This document shows positions 21,101 to 31,822 of a stretch of DNA of 64,000 bases, piece after piece. This DNA is from Paraspadella gotoi (lineage: Eukaryota; Chaetognatha). A program made the position numbers and the translations under genes. The stretch lies in contig CM119268.1 in the NCBI GenBank assembly GCA_051294375.1, positions 9,061,187 through 9,125,186 on the forward strand. Reading direction: 5' to 3'. Numbering within the stretch: the first letter of the stretch is position 1; each line of letters opens with the position of its first letter. Under the pieces are notes generated by a model that had not been told where the DNA came from, ran no database searches, and saw only the letters and a program-made list of their open reading frames with translations.

Positions 21101-21722
21101 CGCGACCCTCGACCCGACGCCGGCATCCACCTTCCCATCGGCGACAACGACGCCGCCCGATTTAACCGACGCCGCCCTCCCGCCCGCGACGTCGTCGTAG
21201 AGTCCGATGGCGCCGTTTGACGCCGCTTTCGTCGGCGGCGGTCGGTGACGAGTCTCGGCGCGCCCCGTGGCGGAGGAAGAAAGGGGATGGGGTATTTGAT
21301 CTGGGTTTGAATGGCGGATGGGAATTGATGAAAGATAAGTTAATTGAAAAAAGTAGTTTATGTGGGAAATGGCGGTATTTAGATGGCATATATATATGAA
21401 ATTGGTACCACCATTATAAAAATTATATATATATAAAATTATATATAATAAATTCAAACTTAAAGCTTATAAACTTGGTCTCCTCTTTTTCAATATTTCT
21501 CGTCTGCATTGATTGTTTAATTTTTTTGTTTTACGAAACGTGATTTTTTTTTTTTTCATCTCTGATCTACATTCTGTTCTGAGTCCTGAGAAACACAAAC
21601 CTCGTTCTTTGTGAAACGCTGTCACATCTTTGGCGTGGCCATCTCTTTTTCTCTTCATCCTTTGCTCATCTTTGAAATCGTCGTCGTTGTCGTCGTCGTC
21701 GTCTTCGAAGAGCTTTAACTTT
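16827..21722 (-). CDS. Acidic, Ser/Arg/Glu-rich multi-exon gene, at least six exons
   Basis: Exons in transcript order: 21,722-21,601; 21,300-21,057; 20,188-19,116; 19,069-18,136; 18,010-17,318; 16,883-16,827. End and start phases agree at every junction (1/2, 2/1, 1/2, 0/0, 0/0), the fourth after allowing for one missing base in the 934-base exon. Donors are GTTTGT, GTAAGT, GTGAGA, GCGAGA and GTAAGG. About 1,040 residues: poly-Asp and Asn/Asp runs, long Ser/Arg/Pro-rich parts, an Arg/Glu-rich segment translated from a GA repeat, and two compact helical parts (DIDDLSFIHEEVYAARKKSR and ETLDIVDQLDETRKILRNMA). It looks like a largely disordered, possibly nuclear or cytoskeletal protein. I do not recognise the family. 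The 5' end is missing; a poly-Asp exon at 23,656-23,817 may lie upstream. Confidence 0.7.
16885..16975 (+). repeat. 30-bp G-rich tandem repeat of splice-acceptor units
   Basis: Three units of TAACTAAGAGGGTTGGTGGGG type. On the minus strand each unit is a C-rich tract ending CCCTCTTAG, so the repeat is a chain of acceptor-like units directly before the terminal exon. The plus strand has several runs of three to six G and could form a quadruplex. Confidence 0.85.
16976..17317. other. Intron of the acidic gene
   Basis: AT-rich middle with a G/C-rich 3' end. Donor GTAAGG on the minus strand at 17,317. No other feature seen. Confidence 0.5.
17318..18010 (-). CDS. Exon of the acidic gene (231 codons)
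   Basis: Acceptor CCATCATCAG, donor GTAAGG, phase 0 at both ends. Starts IPANFSVNSLDFKNSSNN, continues with an Ala/Pro/Thr-rich linker, then ISDVDLEEVFSSLDELMLHT and a likely amphipathic helix, then Ser/Ala/Asp-rich sequence ending SDIPLKSKMSR. The frame is fully open across 693 GC-rich bases. Confidence 0.7.
18066..18133. repeat. (CT)n microsatellite filling an intron
   Basis: 34 CT units, the bulk of a 125-base intron on the minus strand. If retained, it would be translated as Arg-Glu repeats ending in a stop. The intron uses a GC donor (CAG|GCGAGA) in both copies. Confidence 0.95.
18136..19069 (-). CDS. Exon of the acidic gene with an Arg/Glu repeat and a one-base break
   Basis: The first part reads DIDDLSFIHEEVYAARKKSR, then acidic sequence with DDDDEN and KDDERFEDEG. 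The frame hits a stop near 18,735. A second frame takes over with SLGGVEGVEG, a long RE/ER-rich tract, and then MLKMVEMLILEMLADEDLEP, MEGKQSA, a Gly run and LDEWHSR. Adding one G in the GGG run near 18,763 joins the two frames and makes the exon end in phase 0, as required by the next exon. Copy A has a different G count at this spot, which supports a homopolymer error. Confidence 0.6.
19116..20188 (-). CDS. Largest exon of the acidic gene (1,073 bases)
   Basis: Begins DEIDDSFEEDDDEMISASLT, then a Thr/Asp/Asn-rich run and EIKALFSKSEMTEPVDEELD. A long Ser/Arg/Pro-rich middle follows (RASSVPHQRRSRHASTSTEE), then acidic MAALVGGFDWLETRNEAGDE. Acceptor CAACCTAACAG, donor G|GTGAGA. The plus strand of this exon is also open for 322 codons, but without splice sites or sensible composition. 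The duplication edge falls inside it near 19,395. Confidence 0.7.
20332..20955 (+). repeat. R1 dispersed repeat inside an intron (624 bp)
   Basis: Head CACTTTGTCGGTCCATCGGT, then TATAATGTCAGAACATCGAA, a run of GTCC/GTCT units, TGTGTGTGGGTAGGAAAGTG, AAGTTTCGATGGAATCG and TTAATTAA runs. The end is GAGCAGATCAGGCATTG and TTTGCTCAAACTTGTTT. Lies wholly within the intron 20,189-21,056 of the acidic gene. The most complete single-copy R1 in the window. Confidence 0.85.
21057..21300 (-). CDS. Exon of the acidic gene (244 bases)
   Basis: Acceptor TTCAAACCCAG, donor GA|GTAAGT (perfect consensus). Reads QIPHPLSSSATGRAETRHRP, then GAIGLYDDVAGG, then a Val/Gly/Asp-rich part and KRRDIPAKKE. GC-rich (CpG-dense) within an AT-rich neighbourhood. 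Confidence 0.7.
21301..21600. other. Intron of the acidic gene
   Basis: AT-rich with TATATATA runs. No other feature. Confidence 0.5.
21601..21722 (-). CDS. Poly-Asp exon of the acidic gene
   Basis: Acceptor AACTATATAG, donor G|GTTTGT. Reads KLKLFEDDDDDNDDDFKDEQ and then RMKRKRDGHAKDVTAFHKER. It ends in phase 1, which fits the next exon (AT + CAA). The DNA carries a (GTC)n microsatellite that encodes the Asp run. Confidence 0.6.
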
Positions 21723-22072
21723 CTATATAGTTATCGCCGCTTATGTCTTTGCAAGCAGAGAGATTTGATTCTTCCGGCTTTTGACGCTTTCCAACGCGCT
21801 AACTCTAATTTTTAAAAACTTATTTTTTGGAGGGCGTGAATTAATTTTACCCAATTTATTAGAGTCTTCGTTGGCAATCTTATTCGAAATTGTAAGATGA
21901 ATATAGAAGTTAAAAAAATATATATTTTTCCCGAAGGAACTCAAGGAGCAAGAGAATAAAAGAAGAAAATAAAAATAAAAGAAAAAAAAGAAATTCCGTT
22001 AAGAACGTTTTTTCTTTCTTTCTTTCTCTTTCTTTATTTTTTTTTTCTTTCTTTCCCTTTCTCTGCCCGCAG
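21723..22072. other. AT- and T-rich stretch
   Basis: Possibly intron of the acidic gene. Ends in a strong pyrimidine tract on the plus strand. Confidence 0.4.
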
Positions 22073-22121
22073 AAGAAGCCGAGAAGCAGGAATGGGCGCA
22101 GCTCCGACTCGATGGCCAACT
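22073..22121 (+). CDS. Candidate plus-strand exon after a textbook acceptor
   Basis: A T/C run ending TCTCTGCCCGCAG precedes a frame reading EAEKQEWAQLRLDGQLI, which has the look of a helix in a real protein. The donor is unclear (GTTTGC at 22,119 is weak). No neighbouring plus exon was found, so this stays a candidate. The right edge is approximate. Confidence 0.3.
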
Positions 22122-22575
22122 GATAATAAATCTAATGTTTGCCAGGATTTTTTCTCCCTAATGAAATTAATTGCGATTCATTGAAAGATTTACTCAGGAG
22201 ACTTTCTTTCTGAAAGCTGCCTCCGTTGCTCTCTTTCTCTCTCGCTCTCCATCTCGCTCCTCTTTACTTTCCTTTTCTTCCGCTTTTCTTTATTTTCTCC
22301 TTCTTCCTTCCGCGATAGTAAATTAAATGCCATGTTCATTTGATCTGGTTAATATTTTAAAAATATTCTCCGCGTACGTTTTTAATTTTTTGCTATTTCT
22401 TAATTTTACCAATTACTCCTTTTCTTGTCTCTTCTAGTTTAACTTTAAGCTTTACCTTTTTCCCCCTCGATTTCCTTTCGCTAACCGCTACCTTTCTCTG
22501 CAATTCTGTCTTTTCAACTTTCTCGCTTCATTTGCAATTTGCAACAGTTTAGCGTGTCTCGCTGTATTCAAATGA
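22122..22575. other. Non-coding stretch
   Basis: T/C-rich and AT-rich sequence without a supportable gene. Confidence 0.5.
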
Positions 22576-22752
22576 ATGACTGACTCCTTCTCTCTTTCCC
22601 TCTTTCCCGTTTCTCGGAGAGCATTTCTCTCTCTCTCTCTTTCTTTTCTCTTTCTCTCTGTAGCTCTCTTCTCTCACATCTTCTCTTCTCTCTCTCCTCT
22701 CTCTCTCTCTTCTCTCTCTCTCTTTCCTTTCTCTCCTCTCCTCTCTCTCTCT

Positions 22753-22787
<35 letters not shown>

Positions 22788-22788
22788 A

Positions 22789-22826
<38 letters not shown>
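22576..22826. repeat. CT-rich microsatellite block
   Basis: Imperfect CT and CTCTT repeats over 250 bases. Frames in it are low complexity. Confidence 0.9.
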
Positions 22827-23655
22827 CTTGATCCTCAAAGTGAGGTCACAGCTATCAAGAATGAGGTCGACGATTCCATAGTATCGCAGGTCAAGAGTTT
22901 CCAAGGTCGTGAGACTTGAACCTGAGGTTCAACGAAGTAAGTTGATCGTTTATGGCATCGAAATCAGGGATTGCGGTGCGGACGGCAACATGGCGTACAA
23001 GAAAGGATGGCATCGTGGGCGGAAGCGTTTAATGCAAGTTAAAACAAGTTAATAATAGTTTTAAGAATTATTCACGTTACATGAAAGTAGGAATTGTACT
23101 ACATAGTAACGGCAACGCAATAGCGACAGGAACGTAAAATTAAAAGCTAGGACGATAACATGGAGCGAGATGCAGATGGTAACTCGGAATCAAAGGCTTC
23201 CATTGCAGCGCAAACGGGAAACGTGGGATCAAATACAGGGACTCAAGGGTCGACGTGAATCTGGCACCGGAGATGGAAAAGCGAAATGGGATCCGGAATC
23301 GAAATCAAATCCCAAAATTGCGAAAATTGCGCGGAGGCAAAAGAAAAGAAAATGCGAAGAAGACTCGTGTTCAAATGTACTAATGTATTAATGTATGTAT
23401 TAATGTAGTACATATAGGGTTTCTATGTGATACTATGGCAAGTTTTTTAATTCAATAGAGTTATTAAGTTTTGTGTGGTATGTAAGCAAAAACGATCCGC
23501 TTGGTTTGGACCCTTTTTTATAATTTTTTTTTCCTCTTTTTTTTTTTTTTTTTTGGACACTGAAAGAAGGAAAAAAAAAAGTCAGGAACTCATTTCATCT
23601 CCATCAAAAGAAAAAGTCAGGAGGAAAAAAAAAAGAAGTGATAAATTGACCATAC
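22827..23655. other. Stretch without a supported gene
   Basis: Just after the CT block, a short segment (22,845-22,890) is open on both strands and ends TCGCAG|GTCAAG on the plus strand. It is too short to call. The part from 22,950 to 23,380 is purine-rich with all three plus frames partly open, which shows how easily this composition mimics coding. Poly-T and poly-A runs follow. Confidence 0.35.
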
Positions 23656-23817
23656 GCCTTGCCACATGAATGTCGTCGTCGTCCTTCGTTCCCCCTTCGT
23701 CATCGTCGTCGTCGTCGTCGTCTTCCCGGTGGTTTTCATCGTCGTCGTCGTCGTCGTCGACGACATTCAGATCTCGAATAGGAGATGGGGTTAAGACTCT
23801 CCGTTTCAGCGGAATTT
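23656..23817 (-). CDS. Candidate poly-Asp exon
   Basis: Acceptor GGGATTTCCTCAG with a T-rich upstream tract. Reads IPLKRRVLTPSPIRDLNVV, then two Asp runs separated by ENHRE, EGGTK and ending DDIHVARR. The donor is unclear: GTATGG at 23,655 leaves phase 1, which does not fit the next downstream exon at 21,722 (needs phase 2), so another exon would have to lie between. May be an upstream exon of the acidic gene. Confidence 0.45.
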
Positions 23818-24060
23818 CTGAGGAAATCCCACAAAATTGAACAATTTTTTTGAGTCTATTGTAATTTTTATTTCGTGGCCGGAAAACTGAGCGATTCGTA
23901 GGTCGAATTGTTCCAGTTTAAAGTTACACGTTGAATTTTTAGAAGTGTTTTGAAATAAGAAACAGACTGTCAATAAGTTTAGGATAACTTATGAATTTTG
24001 TTCATTTTCTGTAAATATTTACCACTTGTTTCAGTTCGCGACGTGAATGAAGTGCATTTT

Positions 24061-24091
<31 letters not shown>

Positions 24092-24103
24092 TCTCTCATC
24101 TCA

Positions 24104-24134
<31 letters not shown>

Positions 24135-24589
24135 ATCTCTCTTTCTGCTCTCTCTCTCGGAGAATACGCATGACTCGTCGGCCACCCGGAAATGATCATG
24201 TGCGCTGAGAGTCCTTAAATGTTAACGTCGCTTTTTGTAGAGTTGTTGTAGAGTTGTAGAGTATTTAGTGTGTAGTATATCCTATATACTATATAGTTTG
24301 TAGGTTCACCTGATTTTCCGCGAGAGTGACACACGTCCCCACGTGACCGCTAATTGTTGTTAACAATTGTTGACATCATAGTCCCGACCCCAATTTTAAC
24401 GAGGACCGAAAATCGTCCTTGTCTCTCACCACCAACGCTGTCGTAAACTTCAACGCTTAAGCATAAAATATTAGTTTATTAATAATTTTTACTATTTTTC
24501 ACTTTGTCCTTGAATTTCGTCCTACAATCCTTTATTAATCCTCCTTGCGTCGACAGGAAAGAAAAAAAAAACGAAACTCGCATAATTTC
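23818..24589. other. AT-rich stretch with CT tract
   Basis: CT microsatellite at about 24,062-24,160. Contains the near-palindrome TGTTGTTAACAATTGTTG (24,354). No gene seen. Confidence 0.5.
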
Positions 24590-24842
24590 NNNNNNNNNNN
24601 NNNNNNNNNNNNNNNNNNNNNNNNNNNNNNNNNNNNNNNNNNNNNNNNNNNNNNNNNNNNNNNNNNNNNNNNNNNNNNNNNNNNNNNNNNNNNNNNNNNN
24701 NNNNNNNNNNNNNNNNNNNNNNNNNNNNNNNNNNNNNNNNNNNNNNNNNNNNNNNNNNNNNNNNNNNNNNNNNNNNNNNNNNNNNNNNNNNNNNNNNNNN
24801 NNNNNNNNNNNNNNNNNNNNNNNNNNNNNNNNNNNNNNNNNN
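24590..24842. other. Assembly gap (253 N)
   Basis: The N run is followed by a T/C-rich TTTC microsatellite. Confidence 0.99.
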
Positions 24843-25562
24843 TTCTTTCTTCTTTCTTTTTTTCTCTCTCTCTGTCTTTCTTTCTTTCTTTCCTTCTTTT
24901 TTCTTTCTTTCTATCTTTCTTTCTTTTTTTCTTTCTTTCTTTTTTTTCTCTCTCTCTATCTCTTTCTCTCTATCTCTCTCTCTCGCGGGCTTTTTAGCGA
25001 ATATTGATTACGAGTAAAACAAAACAGTCTGGAAAGAAAGTTGAAGACGTTTTAAAAGGCATCGTTTTGCATATTTTTAGTTCATTTTGGAAAGTAACTA
25101 ATTTACTTATATATTTAAAAGAACTACAAACTTTTTAATTATTGTCATTACTTTCATAATTAGGTATTTACTGGGAGTTAATAAACTTGACTCAGATTGA
25201 TTGATTGATTGAAAACAGGCAAGCTATGTTATTATTAACCCACCGTTGACAATTACATGTCAAAAGTCAGGGGTAAAATAGCATAACTTCCATATTCAAT
25301 TTATACCAATTTCATTAGAACTATACTTACATATAACTAAATCTGTTCATGTTAAAGATAGTAATATTGCGGACATACCATTACCATTTTCCGTCGTCAG
25401 GTTTTAATTTTTTATTACATTCCATTTCAAATCATTCAATTATAAAATAAAGGAAGTTTCAGATGGAAAGAGAAAAAGGCTTTCAACCTTTGGGTTCACC
25501 GATTTTCCCAATTAAAATGCAAATTGAGATAGATAGGGGAGTGGGGGAAGAGAGAGAGAGAG
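24843..25562. other. Between two gaps: TTTC microsatellite then AT-rich sequence
   Basis: (TTTC)n and CT repeat to about 24,985, then AT-rich DNA without a gene. Ends in a short GA run at the next gap. Confidence 0.6.
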
Positions 25563-25809
25563 NNNNNNNNNNNNNNNNNNNNNNNNNNNNNNNNNNNNNN
25601 NNNNNNNNNNNNNNNNNNNNNNNNNNNNNNNNNNNNNNNNNNNNNNNNNNNNNNNNNNNNNNNNNNNNNNNNNNNNNNNNNNNNNNNNNNNNNNNNNNNN
25701 NNNNNNNNNNNNNNNNNNNNNNNNNNNNNNNNNNNNNNNNNNNNNNNNNNNNNNNNNNNNNNNNNNNNNNNNNNNNNNNNNNNNNNNNNNNNNNNNNNNN
25801 NNNNNNNNN
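25563..25809. other. Assembly gap (247 N)
   Basis: Begins directly after a GA dinucleotide run, so a microsatellite probably caused the break. Confidence 0.99.
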
Positions 25810-25999
25810 TGGTCACAAATTTTCGTTTTTGTTGTTTAAAATTAAAGAGTTGCAAACTCGACTCGTAAATTTCTTATACATTTTTATTAATTGCGTCTGG
25901 CTAAAAAAGACAGCCTGTCACGAAATAATCTTTTTTAGTCTATGAGCCTTGCCAAAAGGATGTCCCCATTTTGCCAAAAACGAAGCAACAGGAAGAAGA

Positions 26000-26000
26000 T

Positions 26001-26099
<99 letters not shown>

Positions 26100-26112
26100 G
26101 GAAAGAAAGAAA
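26000..26112. repeat. (GAAA)n microsatellite
   Basis: About 25 GAAA units with one GAGG interruption near the end. Confidence 0.97.
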
Positions 26113-26779
26113 AAAATAAAGACAGAAAAAAAAGAAAAGTTTTTTCTGATTTTTTCCATTTTAACACAAGACAGGTTTGTAGTAATTTTAGTTTATATAT
26201 ATAAAAATATTTGGGTTAAATAATAATTTAAAATTCGCGTTCTATTGAATGGTAACTTTAAATTCCCGTGTCAAACCGGAGGCTCAATCTGTCAGACGCC
26301 TGATTAGGAGCGGAGACAGAACGACGACGACGACGACGACGACGACATAAGCCTAACGAGAAATGGCAGGAATTATCAGTGGAATTCTTTTTTCCATTAA
26401 ATGACATGTCGAAACGAATTATTATGATGATATTTATTTATATATATATATATATATTTATATATATTTATAATTATTATGATGATGACGATATATTGAT
26501 TATGACGATGATGATATTGATCGAAACGATCATATATATTCAATAATTCAATATATCAATCCAAATATATTTGTCATTTTCAAACCAGCCTCGCCTCACA
26601 CCTTATTCTTCACAGTCCTCGCCGAGTTAGTGAGAATCCGACTCACGACTCCTCGTCCTTGTTTGTCACGAACCCGTCACGTGACCGGGGCTGGCCTCCC
26701 ATCGCGTCACTGCGGAATCTTTTTATGATTCTCATAATCTCATCTTCGGTGGAAAGAAGAAAAAAAAAAAGGGGAGGAA
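26113..26779. other. AT-rich stretch with short repeats
   Basis: Includes an eight-unit GAC run (26,323-26,346), a TA-rich run (26,430-26,475) and GATGAC-type triplets. No supported gene. Confidence 0.55.
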
Positions 26780-26804
26780 NNNNNNNNNNNNNNNNNNNNN
26801 NNNN
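26780..26804. other. Assembly gap (25 N)
   Basis: Short N run inside polypurine sequence. Confidence 0.99.
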
Positions 26805-27148
26805 AGAAAGAGAAGAAACCAAAAAATAAGAAAGAGAATCCGGAAACAACAAAAAAAAGAGAGATGAAAAGAAAAACAGAAGAAAAGAGGACGAGAGAAG
26901 GAGGAAAAAGAGAGCGAAAGAGAGAGAGAGATGAGAGAGAGAGAGAGGAGAGAGAGCAGGAGAGAAGAGAGAGAGAAGAGAAGGAGAGAGAGAAGAGGAA
27001 AGAGAAGAGAAAGAGGAGAGAGGAAACAGAAAAAAAAACAAATAAGAGCGAGAAGAAGAGGAGACTAGGAGATCCAGAGAAGAAAAGAGAGAAAGGAAAA
27101 AAAGAAGAGAGAAGAGAAGATGAGAGAGAGAGAGAAGAGAGAGAGAGA

Positions 27149-27196
<48 letters not shown>

Positions 27197-27263
27197 TGAG
27201 AGAGAGAGAGAAGAGAAGAGGAGAGAGAGAGATGGAGAGAGAGAGAGAGAGAGAGAGAAGATG

Positions 27264-27301
<38 letters not shown>
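26805..27301. repeat. Polypurine/GA block
   Basis: Almost 500 bases of purines on the plus strand, ending in pure GA. All long frames here are Arg/Glu or Ser/Leu artefacts. Confidence 0.9.
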
Positions 27302-27303
<2 letters not shown>

Positions 27304-27411
27304 GAATTGTGGCCCGTACGAGAAATTTTGTCTTTCTTTCCGACTTTTTACCTCCACTACTTTTTTTTTTTTTTTTCCTCCATTTTTTTTCTTTTTCTTT
27401 TTTCTTTGAAG

Positions 27412-29725
27412 TAAAATAACAATACTTTTTTATTTGCTTAATTTTTAATCTTCGGTACTCTCTCTTTCTCTCTTTGCAATGCAACCGATCCTATGCCCTC
27501 ATTTCTGCTCTCAGTCTCTTCCTCCTCTCTCTCTTCTCTCTCTCTCTCTTCTTTGCAATTGCGACGATCCTTATGCTCATTTTTCTGCTCTCTCTCTCTC
27601 TCTTCTCCTCTCTCTCTCTCATTTGCATTGCGACGATTCCTTTTATGTCTCTTAATGATTTTTTTAAACTTGTATTAATTTTTCCTGCTTGCATATTTTT
27701 TCAAACTGCATATAATTTTTTAAATTAGAATCATAATATAATAAAGATTCAAGTTAAACGTGACTTATTTTTTTTCCATTTAAAACTTATTTTCCACTGC
27801 ACAAATCGTCAATTAACTTTATATCTTGCCTTCTTTCAATCATTTCACCTTTTCCACCCGCTCACTAAAATTTCCCTCAATCTATTAATGTGGTTAAAAT
27901 AAATTGTAAATACAGATTCAAGTAAATGTTGAATCATATTTTTTTTTCATTTAAACTCATTTCTCCTTCGTACGTTCCACGAACTTATATCAAGCATCGT
28001 TACATTATTCTATTCTACCCACACAAAAATATTTGAACTCAACTAATCATTTTTCAATTGATTTAATTAATACTTATTGGTTAAAATAAGTAAAAATATT
28101 TTAGTTAAATGCGACTTATGTTTTTTCCAATATCTTAAACTCATTCTACCACACATCTCATCGTAAACTTTATTCAGCTTTATCTACACACTTCCTACCA
28201 CACATTTTACACACAATTTCATTCCAATCCAACCAGCCAATCACGAGTTATTGAGCTTTTTGCTAAGCTTAGGAAAGGATGGATCGGACTTGATTGACTG
28301 ATTAATTAATTATTTGAATTAATTAATTGACCTAATTGATAATAACTGATTATATTTATTTGATTAATTAATACATCCTGTAATACATTTTATATAAAAA
28401 GGAACAAAGAATCCATAAATCAATTAGTGAACAGGTTATTTGTTTTTTTCCATTTAACTCATTTCCACTCAAAATATTTCCATCGAACTTGGTTTTCTGG
28501 TTCAATCACACACTTTTCTACTCACATAACAAAATTCCAGTCAATTGATTAATTAAGTGGGTAATTAAGCTACACCTTGGTCACTTGCATAATTTAATCA
28601 CTGCATAATTGGTCAATCTGACATAATTGGTAACTGACTATTTTTTTCATAATTTGGTCTATCTGACATAATTTTGTCACTTCACGTATATAATTGGTCA
28701 CTGACATTTATTTGATGCAATTAAGATAATTTGGTCAACCAGTCATAATTTGGTCAACTTGCTATTATTTAATCACTGGCCTATATTTGGTTCATACTGG
28801 CCATAATTTTTGTCTCACAGCAAATTTTGGTCAACTTGCAGAACTTCTGATCATAACTTCGATAACTTTTGTCAATACTGGCATAATTGGTACAATTTCA
28901 AATCAATCAACAATAACTCAATCAATCTCAATCAATAATCAAATCAATCATCAAACAATCACGAAATAGATACGAGAGAGAGAACTTTAAAAAAATTCAA
29001 ATAACCAAGTGTTTGGTTTCTAATTGAAACCCTTTTCCACTCCTACATATCCATCAAAAAAATTTTTCTATCGCTTTTATCACATACTTTCTACCCACAC
29101 ACAAAATCAATTTCGATTATCTATCCAAAATTTTACACTCAAACATAATAATTATCAGTAAATTTAAGTAAAATACTTCAAGTAAATATGACTTTGTTCT
29201 TTTTTCATTTTACACATTTCCAACTCGCAACGATTCCATCGAAACTTTTATCATCCAGCTCAATCACCCCCACTTTCCTACCATCATACAAAAATTTCCA
29301 AGTCAATAGCCCATCCACCATCGAAGCATTGGCGTTCAAAAGTGAAATATAATTTTTTGGTTTTTTCCACTTGGTAAAACCATCTTCACTGCAACGTTCC
29401 TCGAAAACTATACATATTACCATTCTCAACACACAGATTACTACCATCACCACATCAAAATTTCATCCAATTCATCCCAACTCCAATCATGCCTCATTAG
29501 GAGTATTTTGGACCGGCTGAAGGAGTTGGATCCGGGTACTGAGTAATACGGAAACGGACCGGACCGACATCGTCCTTTTGCGTTTTTTTTGTCGACAATA
29601 ATTAAAAAATCGATAAAAAATCAAATAGAATAAAAAACAACGACAAATAAGCAAGTGATGTGGCCCAATGAACAATCTATCCAGGGGGCGGAACCGACGG
29701 ACCGACAAAGTGAATTATAGAGTCG
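27412..29725 (-). repeat. Left arm of a 4.4-kb inverted repeat
   Basis: Modules from outside to centre: GTAAAATAAC end, CT tracts alternating with TTTGCAATTGCGACGATCC, several 140-190-bp units, a TTAATTAA block, an 18-bp minisatellite, more units, then the R1 head. Each unit has a pattern such as TTTCCACT, TATCAAGC/TATATC and CACACTTTCC. The right arm has the same order in reverse complement. Arms are diverged but collinear. Confidence 0.85.
28555..28965 (-). repeat. 18-bp minisatellite (left arm)
   Basis: Degenerate units of the form ATAATTTGGTCAACTGGC. Mirror counterpart of 30,540-30,835 and similar to 36,155-36,345. Not a CRISPR array: the units are contiguous and imperfect, without spacers. 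Confidence 0.85.
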
Positions 29726-29842
29726 GGATCTGCTGATAAGCCAATCCGACTAAAAACCGCATTCTTTTAATGGTATATGGAAGCGTCAGTAATTTTTATC
29801 GTCGATCTGCTTATCAGCAGCACCCGACTCTATATACTTCAC
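29710..29842. repeat. Central hairpin of the inverted repeat
   Basis: CTGCTGATAAGC at 29,730-29,741 and GCTTATCAGCAG at 29,809-29,820 are exact reverse complements. The match continues outwards through GACTCTATA and TTCAC. The loop is 67 bases (29,742-29,808). Confidence 0.85.
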
Positions 29843-31822
29843 TTTTTCGGTCGTCGGTCCGCCCCTCAATATTTTGTCGGGCACACACACTTATATCATG
29901 TCAGAACATCGATTATGATAATTATGCAAAAAAATGATGTCCGTCCGTCTGCTGTCCGTCCGTCGTCGTCCTCGGCCGTCCGTCGTCCGTCCCACCTTAG
30001 CAAAAAACTCCAATTACCGTGATTGGAGGATGGATTGGTATGAATTTTGTGTGTGGGTAGGAACTGTCTGATTGAGATGGATATGAAGTTTCGAGGGAAT
30101 CGTGCGAGTGGAAACTTGGTTAAAATGGAAAAAACAAAAAAATATATTTCACTATTTGGAACGCCATTGCTCATGATGTGATAGTGCAATTGACTTGAAA
30201 TTTGTATGATGGTAGGCAAAGTGGTGATTGAGCCAGATATAAAGTTTCGATGGATCGTGCGGAGTGGAAATGAGTAAAAAATGGAAAAAACAAAATCATA
30301 TTTACTTGAAGCTATTTATTACTTAAATTTACTCATAATATTTTGTTTATTAAAAATTGGATAGTAAATCGAAATTAATTTTGTGTGTGGTAGGAAAGTA
30401 TGTGATAAAGCGGATAAAAATTTTTTGATGGAATCGTAGGGTGGAAAAGATTCAAACTAGAAAACCAAAAGACACATTTATTTGAATTTTTAAATTTCTC
30501 TCTCTCTCGCTTGATTGATTGATGATGATGATTGATTGATTGACCAAATTTATGCTAATTGACCAATTATGCCAGTTGACCAAATCTGAGTTAATCAACG
30601 TTTTGTAAGTTGACCATATTATGCCTGTGACCAAATTAGCTAGTTGATAAATTATGCCAGTTAATCAATTATGCCGCGTTGACCAAATTATCGTTAATTG
30701 ATCAAATTATGTCAGTTGACAAATTATGTCAGTTGACCAAATTATGTCATAGACCAAATTATGTCAGTTAACCAATTTATGTCAGTTGACCAATTATGCA
30801 GTTGATTAAATTATGCAAGTTGACCAAGATAGCTTATTACCACTTAATTATCGATTGACCTGGAATTTTGTATGTGAGTAGAAAAGTGTGTGATTGTAAC
30901 AGGAAACCAAGTTTCGATGGAATCTTGAGTGGAAATGATTTAAAATGGAAAAACAAAAAACACTGTTTCCTAATTGATTTATGCTCTTTTTCCTTTTATA
31001 ATTAAACTTATGCAGGATGTATTAATAAGTCAAATAATTAACAGTTAATTAATCAATTGCATTAATTAATAAATAATTAATACAGTCAATCAACCGTCCA
31101 TCCGTCCACCTTACAAAAAAGCCCCAATAACCGTGATTGGCTTGTTGATTGAAATTAATTTTGTGTGTGGGTAGGAAAGGTGTGATAAAGCTGGATATAA
31201 GTTTCGACGGAATCGTGTGAGTGAAATGGTAAGTGGAAAAAACAAAGGTCGCATTACTAAAATCTTTTTACTCTATTTTAACCAATAAGTACTCTAATTA
31301 ACTCATAATGGATGGATAGATTGAGTTCAAATTTTTTGTTGGGTAGAAAAATGTGTATTCGCTGCTTGATATAAAGTTTCGGTGGAAACGTTAAGAGTGG
31401 AAAATGAGTTAAATGAAAAAAACTATGAGTCACATTTACTTGAATTTTTTACTTATTTTAACCATACATAGATTGAGACTGAATTTTTGTGAGCGGTAGG
31501 AAAGTGTGTGAAAAAAGCTAGATATAAAGTTTTGACGGAATTGTGCAGTGGAATGAGTTTAAATGAAAAAAAAAGTCACACTTTACTGAAGCAGAAAATG
31601 ACTACAAGTTAAAAAAATCCTAAAAGCATAAGGATCGTCGCAATTGCAAAGAGAGAGAGAGAAGAGATAGAGAAGAGAGAGAGAGAGAGAGCAGTAAAAT
31701 GAGCATAAGGACGTCGCAATTTCAAAGAGGAGAGAGAGAGAGAGAGATAGAGAGAGAGAAAGATAGAAAGAGAGAGAGTCCGAGATAAAAATTAGCGAAT
31801 AAAAAAGTTGTTATTTTACTCA
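29809..31822 (+). repeat. Right arm of a 4.4-kb inverted repeat
   Basis: R1 head (GACTCTATATACTTCAC), GTCC runs, then about seven units with GTGTGTGGGTAGGAA, GATATAAAGTTTCGA and AAAATGGAAAAAAC-type motifs (near 30,047, 30,206, 30,380, 30,868, 31,158, 31,340 and 31,480). An 18-bp minisatellite and a TTAATTAA block are interleaved. It ends with GGATCGTCGCAATTGCAAAG between GA tracts and GTTATTTTAC. Confidence 0.85.
30540..30835 (+). repeat. 18-bp minisatellite (right arm)
   Basis: Units of TTGACCAAATTATGTCAG type, about 16 copies with small indels. Confidence 0.9.

Noticed and set aside
23156-23390. Plus-strand ORFs (MERDADGNSE and MQMVTRNQRL frames)
   Set aside because: All three frames look partly protein-like because the DNA is T-poor. 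No splice signals, and the frames conflict with one another.
26740-27484. Long Ser/Leu and Arg/Glu frames
   Set aside because: Translations of the polypurine/GA block, present in all frames that avoid stops.
30540-30835. Possible CRISPR-like array
   Set aside because: Units are contiguous 18-mers without spacers and vary in length. The sequence is eukaryotic. It is a minisatellite.
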